From Leptospira meyeri (GTDB lineage Bacteria > Spirochaetota > Leptospiria > Leptospirales > Leptospiraceae), in NCBI RefSeq assembly GCF_004368965.1, contig NZ_SORO01000004.1:124001-188000 (forward strand): a stretch of 64,000 nucleotides of DNA, written 5' to 3'. The position numbers and the translations under genes are program-made. The notes beneath the pieces are model-generated. The model made no database searches, was not told the DNA's origin, and saw only the letters and a list, made by a program, of their open reading frames with translations. Positions 7,350 through 14,996 of the stretch are shown in pieces; position 1 is the first letter of the stretch; every line of letters begins with the position of its first letter.

Positions 7350-9621
7350 CGTTTAAATAAGTTGCAACAAGTCCACCATTACTCTTCCCAAGGGCTATGG
7401 AAAACGCACCACCTAGGTAGTATCTTCCATTTTTATACAAAGATGTATAAACGACATCATTGATTTTGCTATTCCAAGGAGATAACGTATTTGTGTTACT
7501 ATTAAAGACTCCAAAGGAATAGTTGCTAGTGACACTATTTAACGCAGCAAAAGATCCTCCAATGAGAACATTTCCATCAGAATAAGATGCGAGATGGTAA
7601 ACAATATTATCCGCATAGACTGGGTTAGGTTGTTCGTAAGATTGTGTAGCTAAATTATAAACTGCAATATTATTATAACCTGTTCCCCCGATGGTTGTGA
7701 ATTGCCCACCAAGAAAAATTTTTGATCCTACTAAGGTTTGAGCGTAAACTCCACTACTTGGAAAACTAGTTGCCGAAGGGATATTTTTTTTAAGACCTGT
7801 TACTTTATCCACTGCTTGGTAGTTGTTGGTGACACCATCTGCATTGATTCCGTTATACAATCCCCCTAAGAAAACCGAGTCTTGGACAACAAGGAAGGTT
7901 TCCCCACTTCCGTTTAAATTGGGATTCCAGTTGGTGACAGAGAGGTCATTTAAGTTAAGAGCGAAAGCACCGTTTCTTGGAACTCCGTTGACATTGGCCA
8001 GACCATTCCCTCCAACATAGAGTTGGGATTCGTCATTCGCCATGGTCCTTACGTCAGGGCTTCCCGATAAGATAATATTGGTTGGGCTTACTTGGTAAGA
8101 GGGCAATTCCAAAATGGCAAACCGGTTTCTTGATTGGCCTCCGATGAGTGTGAAGGATCCTCCCACAAATAAACGATTTCCTACTCGCTGGAGAGATTTA
8201 ATTGTAAAATCAAAGTCAGGAGTACCTGCAATGGCAGCTCCTGTATACTCATCCAAAACAGCAAAATTATTTCTTGGTACAACATTGACTGTCGATCGAC
8301 TGGAAGTGAAAAGAACCACTCCATTTCCTGCCGATACAATCCCCGAACCAGGATTGCTTATACTTCCATCATAAGACGGATCAAAGGCCGTAACTGATTC
8401 ATCGGGCAAAGAAAGGGCCGCAGCATAGTTTCTCGGAATGGATTTTACTTGGGTAAAATCTCCGGTTAAGTATAGTGTATTTTCAATGATTTGTAGGGTT
8501 GCGACAGGTAGACTGATACCAAAATTTGTACTGATTGCAGTACCCGTACTATTATTGACAGAGACTAAATTGGGAGCGGAAGTTCCACCATTGATGGTGG
8601 TAAAATCGCCACCTAAATAGATCGTATTGAAGTACTGTTGGATGGAGTTGACCTTGGCGTTGGGATTAGGATTCCAAGAGGTTAAAGTTCCATCGGGAAA
8701 GAAAGAAATGGCTCTACTAAATGTTGGGGTTGTCAAATCTCCAACGGCATAGATATTCGGACTTCCATTGGCATCGGTTCCGTAATACAAATCGAGGCAA
8801 GTGCCACCGTTTATGTTTGTACTGAATGAAGAGACGATTAAACCTGTTGCGAGCGAAAATTTAGCCAGGGCTCTTTTCGCATAACCACCGATATTTGTAA
8901 ATTCACCACAAACATAGAGAGAGTCTCCATCGGTTTCAAAATCGGAAACTAGTAGATCCGGATTGGGGGTAAACGAATTGTCCAGGGCACCAGTGTATCG
9001 ATTCACGCGAACCAGATAACCACTATTATCGTCAGTATAATATCCACCTACATAGAGGGAATCTCCCGCAAGCAATAAGGCATAAATACTTTTATTATTG
9101 TCATTCGGTACATTGAAGTTACGATCCAATTGGCAACCAGGAAGGATATGGGCTACACTAAACCTTTCTACACCTTGGACAGCAAAGAATTCACCGCCAA
9201 TATAAAAGCCACCATTTCCATCAGAGATGGCGATACCGGTAGTCCCCACTACTTTTAAGTAAGGGCAATAACGATTGGGAATCACCTTTCCGTTTCCTGT
9301 CTCTAAATAGACAACATTTCCTGTGGAAGGGGCAACATACTTGAAATCTCCACCAAGGATGATTTGGTCATTATAACTGGAGAGGGAATAAACAGTGGGG
9401 GCAATACCAGAGTTTGGTACGAACACTCCCCAAAGATCTTGGAAGGCAAAGGAAGGGAGACAAGAAGGAGATCTGTCACCCGAGACGTAGCGAATCAAAG
9501 ATGCATAAAAAAAATCCTTTGACTTCACATCACAAGTGTTCGAAAGTTCAGCAGGTTTACAGCCAAATGCCAAACCCATCAGCATTGAATACATTAGTAT
9601 TAGTTTTCGCATACTCATCAT
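7345..9621 (-). CDS. Large delta-60-type beta-propeller lipoprotein
   Basis: A 758-residue exported lipoprotein: signal peptide with lipobox LAFGC (Cys 21). Almost all of the rest is a repeat of about 50 residues whose core is LYxGGxFTxIGG followed by a line like NxxAxLxxxTG. I count 13 clear cores, for example LGGDFKYV, VCGEFTNIGG, LGGDFTTINGG, LTGDFTQV, VGGSFTLIGG, LGGQFTTIGG, IGGSFAAL and LGGAFSIAL, plus one degraded copy. This matches delta-60/DUF5122 repeats, and 14 blades would fit two seven-bladed propellers. Its ligand is unknown; location at the cell surface or periplasm is inferred from the lipobox. Confidence 0.85.
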   Translation of the reverse strand: MMSMRKLILMYSMLMGLAFGCKPAELSNTCDVKSKDFFYASLIRYVSGDRSPSCLPSFAFQDLWGVFVPNSGIAPTVYSLSSYNDQIILGGDFKYVAPSTGNVVYLETGNGKVIPNRYCPYLKVVGTTGIAISDGNGGFYIGGEFFAVQGVERFSVAHILPGCQLDRNFNVPNDNNKSIYALLLAGDSLYVGGYYTDDNSGYLVRVNRYTGALDNSFTPNPDLLVSDFETDGDSLYVCGEFTNIGGYAKRALAKFSLATGLIVSSFSTNINGGTCLDLYYGTDANGSPNIYAVGDLTTPTFSRAISFFPDGTLTSWNPNPNAKVNSIQQYFNTIYLGGDFTTINGGTSAPNLVSVNNSTGTAISTNFGISLPVATLQIIENTLYLTGDFTQVKSIPRNYAAALSLPDESVTAFDPSYDGSISNPGSGIVSAGNGVVLFTSSRSTVNVVPRNNFAVLDEYTGAAIAGTPDFDFTIKSLQRVGNRLFVGGSFTLIGGQSRNRFAILELPSYQVSPTNIILSGSPDVRTMANDESQLYVGGNGLANVNGVPRNGAFALNLNDLSVTNWNPNLNGSGETFLVVQDSVFLGGLYNGINADGVTNNYQAVDKVTGLKKNIPSATSFPSSGVYAQTLVGSKIFLGGQFTTIGGTGYNNIAVYNLATQSYEQPNPVYADNIVYHLASYSDGNVLIGGSFAALNSVTSNYSFGVFNSNTNTLSPWNSKINDVVYTSLYKNGRYYLGGAFSIALGKSNGGLVATYLNE

Positions 9622-9702
9622 AACTCGTTATTCTACTAAAGTGATTTCATTTGTCTACTCGTTTGAATTAAATTTCCCAGAAATTGAGGTGAGTCTAAAG
9701 TC

Positions 9703-10182
9703 ATGATGGCTTTTGTTTTTTTAGTGTTAGTCGGAATAGGGTTTATTCTTGTTTGGTTTTGGAAGAAAAGTTCAAAAACTAAGAACTCTGCAATTGCTGT
9801 ATGCAAAGAAAAAAGCCTAATCACAGAAAAAAATACAAATGTTATGGAATCTCAGACGATGGAATTTTCTGTTCTATTTGGTGCGGGACTTTCTTATTTG
9901 GAGAAACAATCCATGGATTGGTTAAGAGAACATTTGAATCCTTCCATCCTATCCCAAATAGGATCAATATCTCTAACGGGTTCTGCAGATGCATCGGGGA
10001 ATTTGGCAACAAATCGAAGATTGGTAAAAGAAAGAATCCAAAGTGTCGAAAAGTATTTGGTATCCATAGGAATTTCCAAAAATAAAATTAAAAAAAACTA
10101 TCTGGAACCATGTTTTGGGAAAAGTCCTGAACTAAGAAAGTTGTTACGTTCTGTGATGATTCAATATAAAATTGAAACATAG
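9703..10182 (+). CDS. Membrane-anchored OmpA-like domain protein
   Basis: A 159-residue protein with one N-terminal membrane helix (FVFLVLVGIGFILVWFW) followed by KKSSK, so the rest lies in the periplasm. Residues 65-150 resemble the OmpA/MotB peptidoglycan-binding fold: ISLTGSADASGNLATNRRL matches the family pattern xGHTDxxGxxxxNxxLSxxRA, and KYLVSIGISKNKI follows as expected. The GHTD histidine is replaced by Ser, so binding may differ. A GAGGTGA ribosome-binding site precedes the tandem ATGATG start. Confidence 0.7.
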   Translation: MMAFVFLVLVGIGFILVWFWKKSSKTKNSAIAVCKEKSLITEKNTNVMESQTMEFSVLFGAGLSYLEKQSMDWLREHLNPSILSQIGSISLTGSADASGNLATNRRLVKERIQSVEKYLVSIGISKNKIKKNYLEPCFGKSPELRKLLRSVMIQYKIET

Positions 10183-10195
10183 AGATGACAGATAA

Positions 10196-10217
10196 ATTCA
10201 AATTGATTCATTTGAAT
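10196..10217. repeat. 8-bp inverted repeat between OmpA-like and thioesterase genes
   Basis: ATTCAAAT (10196-10203) and ATTTGAAT (10210-10217) are perfect inverted repeats around a 6-nt loop, ending 8 nt before the thioesterase ATG. There is no T-run, so it is not a typical terminator. It could be a leader hairpin or a protein-binding site. Confidence 0.3.
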
Positions 10218-10225
10218 AATTCGCT

Positions 10226-10621
10226 ATGATTCGAACGGAAATTCAAATTCGATTTAATGATATGGACCCAATGCGAAGGGTCAATAACTCTAGTTATTCG
10301 ACCTATTTAGAGTTAGCAAGGTTAGATTTTTGCAATAGATACCTACAGGTTTCGGAACTTGAAGACATTCCTTTTGTTCTGGCCCGTGTCGAAATGGATT
10401 TAAAATCGTCTGTTCTTCCAGGAGCTTCCATTTTTGTAGAAACTTGGGTTTCCTCTATCGGCACAACTTCTTGGGAATTTTCCTATTCCATCCGAGATAC
10501 AAAAACCAATGAACTTTATGTCTCAGCAAAAACTGTTCAGGTTTATTTTGATTATAGGGAAAAATCCAAAAAACCAATTCCATTTGATTTTTTGAAATCT
10601 TTAGAGAAAGAACGTTTGTAG
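10226..10621 (+). CDS. Acyl-CoA thioesterase, hot-dog fold (4HBT/FadM type)
   Basis: A 131-residue single-domain hot-dog thioesterase that would hydrolyse acyl-CoA or a related thioester in the cytoplasm. The active-site segment RFNDMDPMRRVNNSSYSTYLE near residue 10 matches the family pattern DxDxxGHVNNxxYxxYxE, but the usual GH reads RR. The later strands (VEMDLKSSVLPGASIFVETWV, SWEFSYSIRD) are typical. It is convergent with the gene at 10623 with one base between the stop codons. Confidence 0.82.
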   Translation: MIRTEIQIRFNDMDPMRRVNNSSYSTYLELARLDFCNRYLQVSELEDIPFVLARVEMDLKSSVLPGASIFVETWVSSIGTTSWEFSYSIRDTKTNELYVSAKTVQVYFDYREKSKKPIPFDFLKSLEKERL

Positions 10622-10622
10622 A

Positions 10623-11009
10623 TCAAAACAATTCTCTGGAATCAAAATGTTTCCATTCCCAGTGGTAAGCCGATTTATCCCCGTATTGAATGCATTCATC
10701 TAACCAATTGGATTCGACTTCTGGACTGAGAACCGAATAGGTTTCAGAAACGGAACGAATGAGCTCGCGATATTCAGGTAGGATTTCTGGAAGGAGAGGG
10801 TCCGTGTTTCGTTCCAGAAGCCTAACCACAGATTGGATTAGGGCAAAATAAATGCCCTTCCGTAAAAGTTCAGGAAGCCCCTTGGGAAGGTTCACGATTG
10901 CTTCTATTTGCGGAAATAAGGAAATTAGTTTTGGAACATGGACATACAAATGGCTTGGCAACTGGCCTTGTATTTCAGTAAGATATACTTCGTTCTCCGC
11001 ATCACTCAT
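10623..11009 (-). CDS. Hypothetical protein, 128 aa
   Basis: Not recognised. A mostly helical cytoplasmic protein without signal peptide. Notable segments are HVPKLISLFPQIEAIVNLP, LLRKGIYFALIQSVVRLLE and a Trp/His-rich C-terminus (AYHWEWKHF). Its ATG (complement of 11007-11009) overlaps the ATG of queG on the other strand inside CATG, so the two genes share their start region with no space between them. Confidence 0.65.
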   Translation of the reverse strand: MSDAENEVYLTEIQGQLPSHLYVHVPKLISLFPQIEAIVNLPKGLPELLRKGIYFALIQSVVRLLERNTDPLLPEILPEYRELIRSVSETYSVLSPEVESNWLDECIQYGDKSAYHWEWKHFDSRELF

Positions 11010-11979
11010 GACAAATCCAATCTATCAGATTCGTTCTCAAATTAAAACCATTTGTGAGAAAGAAGGATTTTCTTTGGTAGGATTTACCGAAGCAAAGATT
11101 CCCCAATCTGATTTGGAACATTTGGACCAGTGGATTTTGGAAAATAGATTTGGGAATATGGATTGGTTTGCCAAAGACCATGCTGTTGGGATTCGAAATC
11201 GTTTTGAAAATTTGGGCCTAGTCCCTCGTTCTGCAATTTGCCTTGGGTTTATTTATAGATCAAATGAGGGTGAAAAAATTGTTTCTCAAATGCAATCAAA
11301 AGTTTCTCGTTATGCGTTAGGTTCTGATTATCATATCATTTTAAAGAAAAAAGGAAATCGGATATTAAAAATTCTAAAAGAGCAGTTTCCAAATCATAAA
11401 TTTCGCCAATCGGTAGATAGTTTGCCCGTAGCGGAAAAAATTCTCACAAAGGAATCTGGAATTGCCTGGCAGGGAAAAAATACCAACCTCATCCATCCAA
11501 AACTAGGATCTTATTTTTTTCTTTCGACCATTCTCACCGATTTAGAATTAGGTGGTCCAGATCCTACTGAAATCATCACAGACCATTGTGGAAGTTGTCG
11601 CAAATGTTTGGATGTTTGTCCGACTGGTGCATTGGAAGAATATAAAATCGATGCAAGAAAGTGTATTTCTTATTTAACCATTGAAGACCGTACGGATACG
11701 GAAGCTACAGATACTTTTTTACAATGGGATCGAAAGGGTTGGGTTTATGGATGTGATCTTTGTCAAGAAGTTTGTCCCTGGAATGCCAATGTTGCCAAAC
11801 GAAACGAAGTCGAAACCACAGAGCCCGATTTTTTACCGAGACCCTTTTGGACCAATCCCAATTTTATAGAAAAAACATCACTCACCAAGGAAGAGTTTGA
11901 TTCTTATTTTAAAGACTCACCGATCGAGAGGATTGGTTTTGAAATTTGGAACCGAAACTTAAAACAAAGAGAATCCTAA
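11008..11979 (+). CDS. queG: Epoxyqueuosine reductase
   Basis: QueG catalyses the last step of queuosine formation, reduction of epoxyqueuosine in the wobble position of certain tRNAs, with cobalamin and two 4Fe-4S clusters. The cluster motifs are present: CGSCRKCLDVCPTGAL, then the Cys of KCISYLTIE, then CDLCQEVCPWN. The length from the ATG at 11008 is 323 residues, slightly shorter than E. coli QueG (379). The frame is open for 52 further codons upstream, but that part is antisense to the neighbour and does not resemble the family. The stop overlaps that of thiE by 4 nt. No preQ1 or cobalamin riboswitch can fit here. Confidence 0.93.
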   Translation: MTNPIYQIRSQIKTICEKEGFSLVGFTEAKIPQSDLEHLDQWILENRFGNMDWFAKDHAVGIRNRFENLGLVPRSAICLGFIYRSNEGEKIVSQMQSKVSRYALGSDYHIILKKKGNRILKILKEQFPNHKFRQSVDSLPVAEKILTKESGIAWQGKNTNLIHPKLGSYFFLSTILTDLELGGPDPTEIITDHCGSCRKCLDVCPTGALEEYKIDARKCISYLTIEDRTDTEATDTFLQWDRKGWVYGCDLCQEVCPWNANVAKRNEVETTEPDFLPRPFWTNPNFIEKTSLTKEEFDSYFKDSPIERIGFEIWNRNLKQRES

Positions 11980-12614
11980 AAATGAAACTTTGCCGATAGA
12001 GTTTCCGTTGCGAGTTTCGGATCTTTTGCCGAACAAATTGCACTCACAACTGCAAGCGAATCGGCACCAGCTTCCAGTACTGCTTTGGCATTGGATTCTT
12101 TAATCCCGCCAATGGCAACAATGGGTAACTTTGTTTGGGATCGTAACCATTTTAAGCCTTGGAGTCCCCAAGATGGTTTGGTATTGGTTTTGGTATCCGT
12201 GTCAAAAACGGGAGAAACCGCAAGATAATTGAGTGGAGGATTTGTGTTCCTCTGAATGAGGGAAATGAAGTCTTCTTTTGTTTCTAAGGATAAACCAATG
12301 AGGGCATCGTTTCCTAAAATTCGACGAGCTTCCCACCAAGGTAAATCAGATTGTCCCAGATGGACACCGTCTGCACCTGCTGCCAAACAAATATCCAAAC
12401 GATCGTTGATGAGTAGGGGAATAGAGAAGGGAGAGAGGATTTCTTTTAAATTTTTTGCGAGTTCTAAAAATGTCCGGCTATCGGCTTCTTTTTCCCTCAG
12501 TTGGACAAGGGAAACTCCACCAAGAGCAGCAAGTCTCACAACTTCCGCTAAATGATAGTGTAAACATAAGGGTCTATCTGTTACCAAATAAACCCCATTG
12601 ATTTTATTCTCCAT
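11976..12614 (-). CDS. thiE: Thiamine-phosphate synthase
   Basis: ThiE joins HMP pyrophosphate and thiazole phosphate to thiamine phosphate. The TIM-barrel protein of 212 residues has the family landmarks GVYLVTDR, VSLVQLREKEADSR, LINDRLDICLAAGADGVHLGQ (Mg and pyrophosphate site), SPVFDTDTKT and PIVAIGGI. The start overlaps the end of thiM by 11 nt, so both are translated together. The stop overlaps that of queG on the opposite strand. Confidence 0.95.
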   Translation of the reverse strand: MENKINGVYLVTDRPLCLHYHLAEVVRLAALGGVSLVQLREKEADSRTFLELAKNLKEILSPFSIPLLINDRLDICLAAGADGVHLGQSDLPWWEARRILGNDALIGLSLETKEDFISLIQRNTNPPLNYLAVSPVFDTDTKTNTKPSWGLQGLKWLRSQTKLPIVAIGGIKESNAKAVLEAGADSLAVVSAICSAKDPKLATETLSAKFHF

Positions 12615-13407
12615 TTAATCTTTGTTTAATGGTGTCTTCTCCGATTTCATAGAGGGCATCCAAAAATGCGATTTGAAAACTTCCTGGAGAATTTGTTTTG
12701 GATTTTGCCATTTCCCCTGCAATTCCCATCACAGCCATGGCAGAAGTGGCAGCACGAAATTGGTTGGTTTGGATGGCGGCAAAGGCACCACAAATGGCAG
12801 AGGCTGTACAACCAAGTCCTGTCACCTTTGTCATGAGTGGATCTCCATTTCTCACTTGGGCTTTATCAGTTCCACTTAAAATATAATCAGTGGCCCCAGA
12901 GATGACAACCACTCCACCTGTGACTTTGGAAAGAGACTTTCCTGAATCCACTGCTGACTCAGAAGAATCAGTCGCATCCACTCCTTTCGTTTTTCCAGAA
13001 GAATTGAGAGTGGATAGAATTTCAGAAGCATTCCCGCGAACGATACTTGGACTTCCTGCTCCGAGTATTCGGCGAATTGCCATATTACGCAAGTTACTCG
13101 CTCCTGCTCCTACTGGATCAAGAATGAGAGGTTTGTTAAGAGATACAGCTTTTGATGCTGCCTTTTCCATACTTTTGATCCATGGTTCCGATAAAGTTCC
13201 AATATTGATGACAGTTGCCGAACAAATTGTAACCATTTCTTCCACTTCTTCAATGGCATGAGCCATAATGGGAGAGGCACCAATGGCAAGAAGTGCATTG
13301 GCCGTATTATTCATGACTACGTAGTTTGTAATATTATGAACGAGAGGTGACTTTAAACGTAACGTTTCCAAGTCTTCGATAGTGTTTTGAATGATTGATT
13401 GAGACAT
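12604..13407 (-). CDS. thiM: Hydroxyethylthiazole kinase
   Basis: ThiM phosphorylates the salvaged thiazole alcohol with ATP. The 267-residue ribokinase-like protein shows SPLVHNITNYVVMN, LGASP-like LAIGASPIMAHA, LDPVGAGAS, IRGNASEI-like VRGNASEIL and the catalytic anion-hole region VTGLGCTASA. The order thiM-thiE suggests thiazole salvage; no thiC, thiD or thiG is in the window. Only 23 nt separate it from the response regulator gene upstream, so there is no room for a TPP riboswitch directly before it. Confidence 0.95.
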   Translation of the reverse strand: MSQSIIQNTIEDLETLRLKSPLVHNITNYVVMNNTANALLAIGASPIMAHAIEEVEEMVTICSATVINIGTLSEPWIKSMEKAASKAVSLNKPLILDPVGAGASNLRNMAIRRILGAGSPSIVRGNASEILSTLNSSGKTKGVDATDSSESAVDSGKSLSKVTGGVVVISGATDYILSGTDKAQVRNGDPLMTKVTGLGCTASAICGAFAAIQTNQFRAATSAMAVMGIAGEMAKSKTNSPGSFQIAFLDALYEIGEDTIKQRLNGE

Positions 13408-13430
13408 ATGCGGAGGTTTCCTAGGAAAAC

Positions 13431-13826
13431 CTAGGCAATCTTTGCAATGGCGTCTTCTACTTTTTTGATTAAATCCGATTCAGACCAAGGTTTGTTTAAA
13501 AAACTATGTAGATCAATTTCCCCTCGCAATTTATTGAGAGAAAGCTCATCGATATGACCGGAAATAATTATTTTCTTAATCCCTGGATAGGTTTTGTGGA
13601 CATCCCTAAGAAACTCATCCCCTCTTTGGTTGGGCATGAGCCAATCCGAAATGATGATGAGGATATCAATTCCTTCTTCGGCCAATTCTTCGATGATAGA
13701 CCACGCCTCTTCTGTATTTTGGGCAGTTTCGTAACGATACTCGTTTCCAAAATGTTTTTTGAGCTGAGACTTCAGACTCATCAGAATGATTTGTTCGTCA
13801 TCAACGAAGAGAATGGCTTTGTTCAT
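13431..13826 (-). CDS. Single-domain response regulator
   Basis: A CheY-like receiver domain of about 131 residues with no output domain. Landmarks: acidic pocket FVDDEQ near residue 9, phosphoacceptor Asp in IIISDWLMPNQRGDEF, conserved Ser in IIISGHIDE, and Lys in FLNKPWSESDLI. The LNKPW form is common in receivers that pair with HD-GYP or GGDEF proteins. I start at the ATG at 13826, which lies 5 nt after the stop of the small peptide gene, with an AGG in the overlap. The partner kinase is not in the window. Confidence 0.9.
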   Translation of the reverse strand: MNKAILFVDDEQIILMSLKSQLKKHFGNEYRYETAQNTEEAWSIIEELAEEGIDILIIISDWLMPNQRGDEFLRDVHKTYPGIKKIIISGHIDELSLNKLRGEIDLHSFLNKPWSESDLIKKVEDAIAKIA

Positions 13827-13831
13827 GAGAC

Positions 13832-13963
13832 CTATTTTCCGTCGTGAGGGCACTCAACCAGTTTGTCATGGCCAGGGCAGGAACGTTTTTCTTTTCCTGG
13901 GCAAATGGCAAAAGATGCTGATGTGATGACGAAAAGGCTGAACAGAGTGATAGCAAGTTTCAT
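13832..13963 (-). CDS. Small secreted cysteine-containing peptide, 43 aa
   Basis: A very short gene supported by an AGAGGA ribosome-binding site and an ATG at 13963. The product has a typical signal peptide (KLAITLFSLFVITSASFA) and a mature part of about 24 residues, ICPGKEKRSCPGHDKLVEC plus PHDGK, with three Cys, two of them in repeated CPG units. The frame is also open upstream to 14026, but that part has no matching signal. It sits 5 nt before the response regulator. I do not know its function; metal binding or disulfide formation are possible. Confidence 0.65.
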   Translation of the reverse strand: MKLAITLFSLFVITSASFAICPGKEKRSCPGHDKLVECPHDGK

Positions 13964-14022
13964 AAAAAAATCCTCTTTTGAAATTAGACGACAAATTGGA
14001 TGTGAAAGCAAGAACGATTTCT

Positions 14023-14778
14023 TCAAACTTTTGTTAGAATTTCGTACCCTTTGTCTGTGACAAGTACGGTATGCTCAAATTGGGCAGAGAGTTTTCCGTC
14101 TTTTGTACGTACGGTCCATTTGTCGGATTTGTCGAAATTGACTTCCCAGGTTCCTAAATTGACCATGGGTTCGACTGTAAAAATCATTCCTGCTTCAATT
14201 TTTGCTAGTTTGCGTGGAGAGCGAAAGTGAGGGACTTGTGGTTCCTCGTGGAAATTTCTTCCCACACCGTGACCCATTAGGTCGCGAACAATCCCATACC
14301 CAAGTGGGGTGAGAAAGTCATCAATGGCATTTCCAATATCATCAATCCGATTCCCCGGTTTCACTTGTTCGATTCCGATCCACATGGCTTTTTCGGTATC
14401 TGCTACCAGTTTTTCTGCTTCTTGCGTGGATTTTCCACCCACGATAAATGTTTTGGAAGTATCACCAATGTATCCATCTACAATGGGAGATACATCTAGA
14501 TTGACAATGTCTCCATTGGCGAGGACATCTTCTTTTTTGGGAATTCCATGGCAAACGACATGATTGATGGAGGAGCAGATGGACTTAGGAAACCCTTTGT
14601 ATCCGAGAGGTGCGGAGCGGTGGCCATGTTTTTTGGTATAGGCTTCGGCCAAATCGTTTAGTTCGAGGGTAGTCACTCCTGCCTTGACAAAGGGTTCTAG
14701 ATACACGAGGAGTTCAGCGGCAAATTTTCCCGCTTTCCTCATCGTTTCAATTTCAGATTTGTTTTTAATGTAAATCAC
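14023..14778 (-). CDS. map: Type I methionine aminopeptidase
   Basis: MAP removes the initiator Met from nascent proteins. The 251-residue enzyme has the five metal ligands: Asp in NLDVSPIVDG and in GDTSKTF, His in GHGVGRNFHEEP, Glu in FTVEPM and Glu in QFEHTVLV. The catalytic His is in SSINHVVCHGIP. It lies 3 nt downstream of the histone-fold gene on the same strand, so the two are probably co-transcribed. Confidence 0.96.
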   Translation of the reverse strand: MIYIKNKSEIETMRKAGKFAAELLVYLEPFVKAGVTTLELNDLAEAYTKKHGHRSAPLGYKGFPKSICSSINHVVCHGIPKKEDVLANGDIVNLDVSPIVDGYIGDTSKTFIVGGKSTQEAEKLVADTEKAMWIGIEQVKPGNRIDDIGNAIDDFLTPLGYGIVRDLMGHGVGRNFHEEPQVPHFRSPRKLAKIEAGMIFTVEPMVNLGTWEVNFDKSDKWTVRTKDGKLSAQFEHTVLVTDKGYEILTKV

Positions 14779-14781
14779 GGA

Positions 14782-14985
14782 TTAGAAATCTGTGGACCGA
14801 ACCGTTGTTCTTTTGTTTGCAGAGGTTCTTTCCAGAGCTTTGTCAATGAGACGGTAAATTTCTTCGTTGATTCCCTCGATCGCGTCTCCAGAAGTCATAA
14901 ATCCCTTACTTTTGATGTAAGCTTTCACTTTAGAAGTGACAATTAGGGATTCCTTCGACGTTGTTTCTGTTTGTTCTTCGGACAT
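14782..14985 (-). CDS. Bacterial histone-fold protein (mini-histone), 67 aa
   Basis: After a polar tail of about 15 residues the sequence reads like a compact histone fold. VTSKVKAYIKSKG matches helix 1 of archaeal histones, TSGDAIEGINEEIYRLIDKA matches the start of the long helix 2, and the end NKRTTVRSTDF matches the family block GRKTIKAEDI that forms the second DNA-binding loop and the start of helix 3. The chain stops there, so helix 3 is almost absent. Bacterial histones are known in Bdellovibrio and Leptospira, and I place this protein in that group. It probably binds DNA as a dimer. It lies 11 nt behind a giant coiled-coil gene and 3 nt before map. Confidence 0.8.
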   Translation of the reverse strand: MSEEQTETTSKESLIVTSKVKAYIKSKGFMTSGDAIEGINEEIYRLIDKALERTSANKRTTVRSTDF

Positions 14986-14996
14986 GGATACCTCGG

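Noticed and set aside
12890..13261. Open frame of 123 codons on the plus strand inside thiM
   Set aside because: It is antisense to a well-matched kinase and its translation has the composition of a shadow frame without any motif or ribosome-binding site.
13408..13430. TPP riboswitch before thiM
   Set aside because: The gap is 23 bases and contains no THI-box-like sequence.
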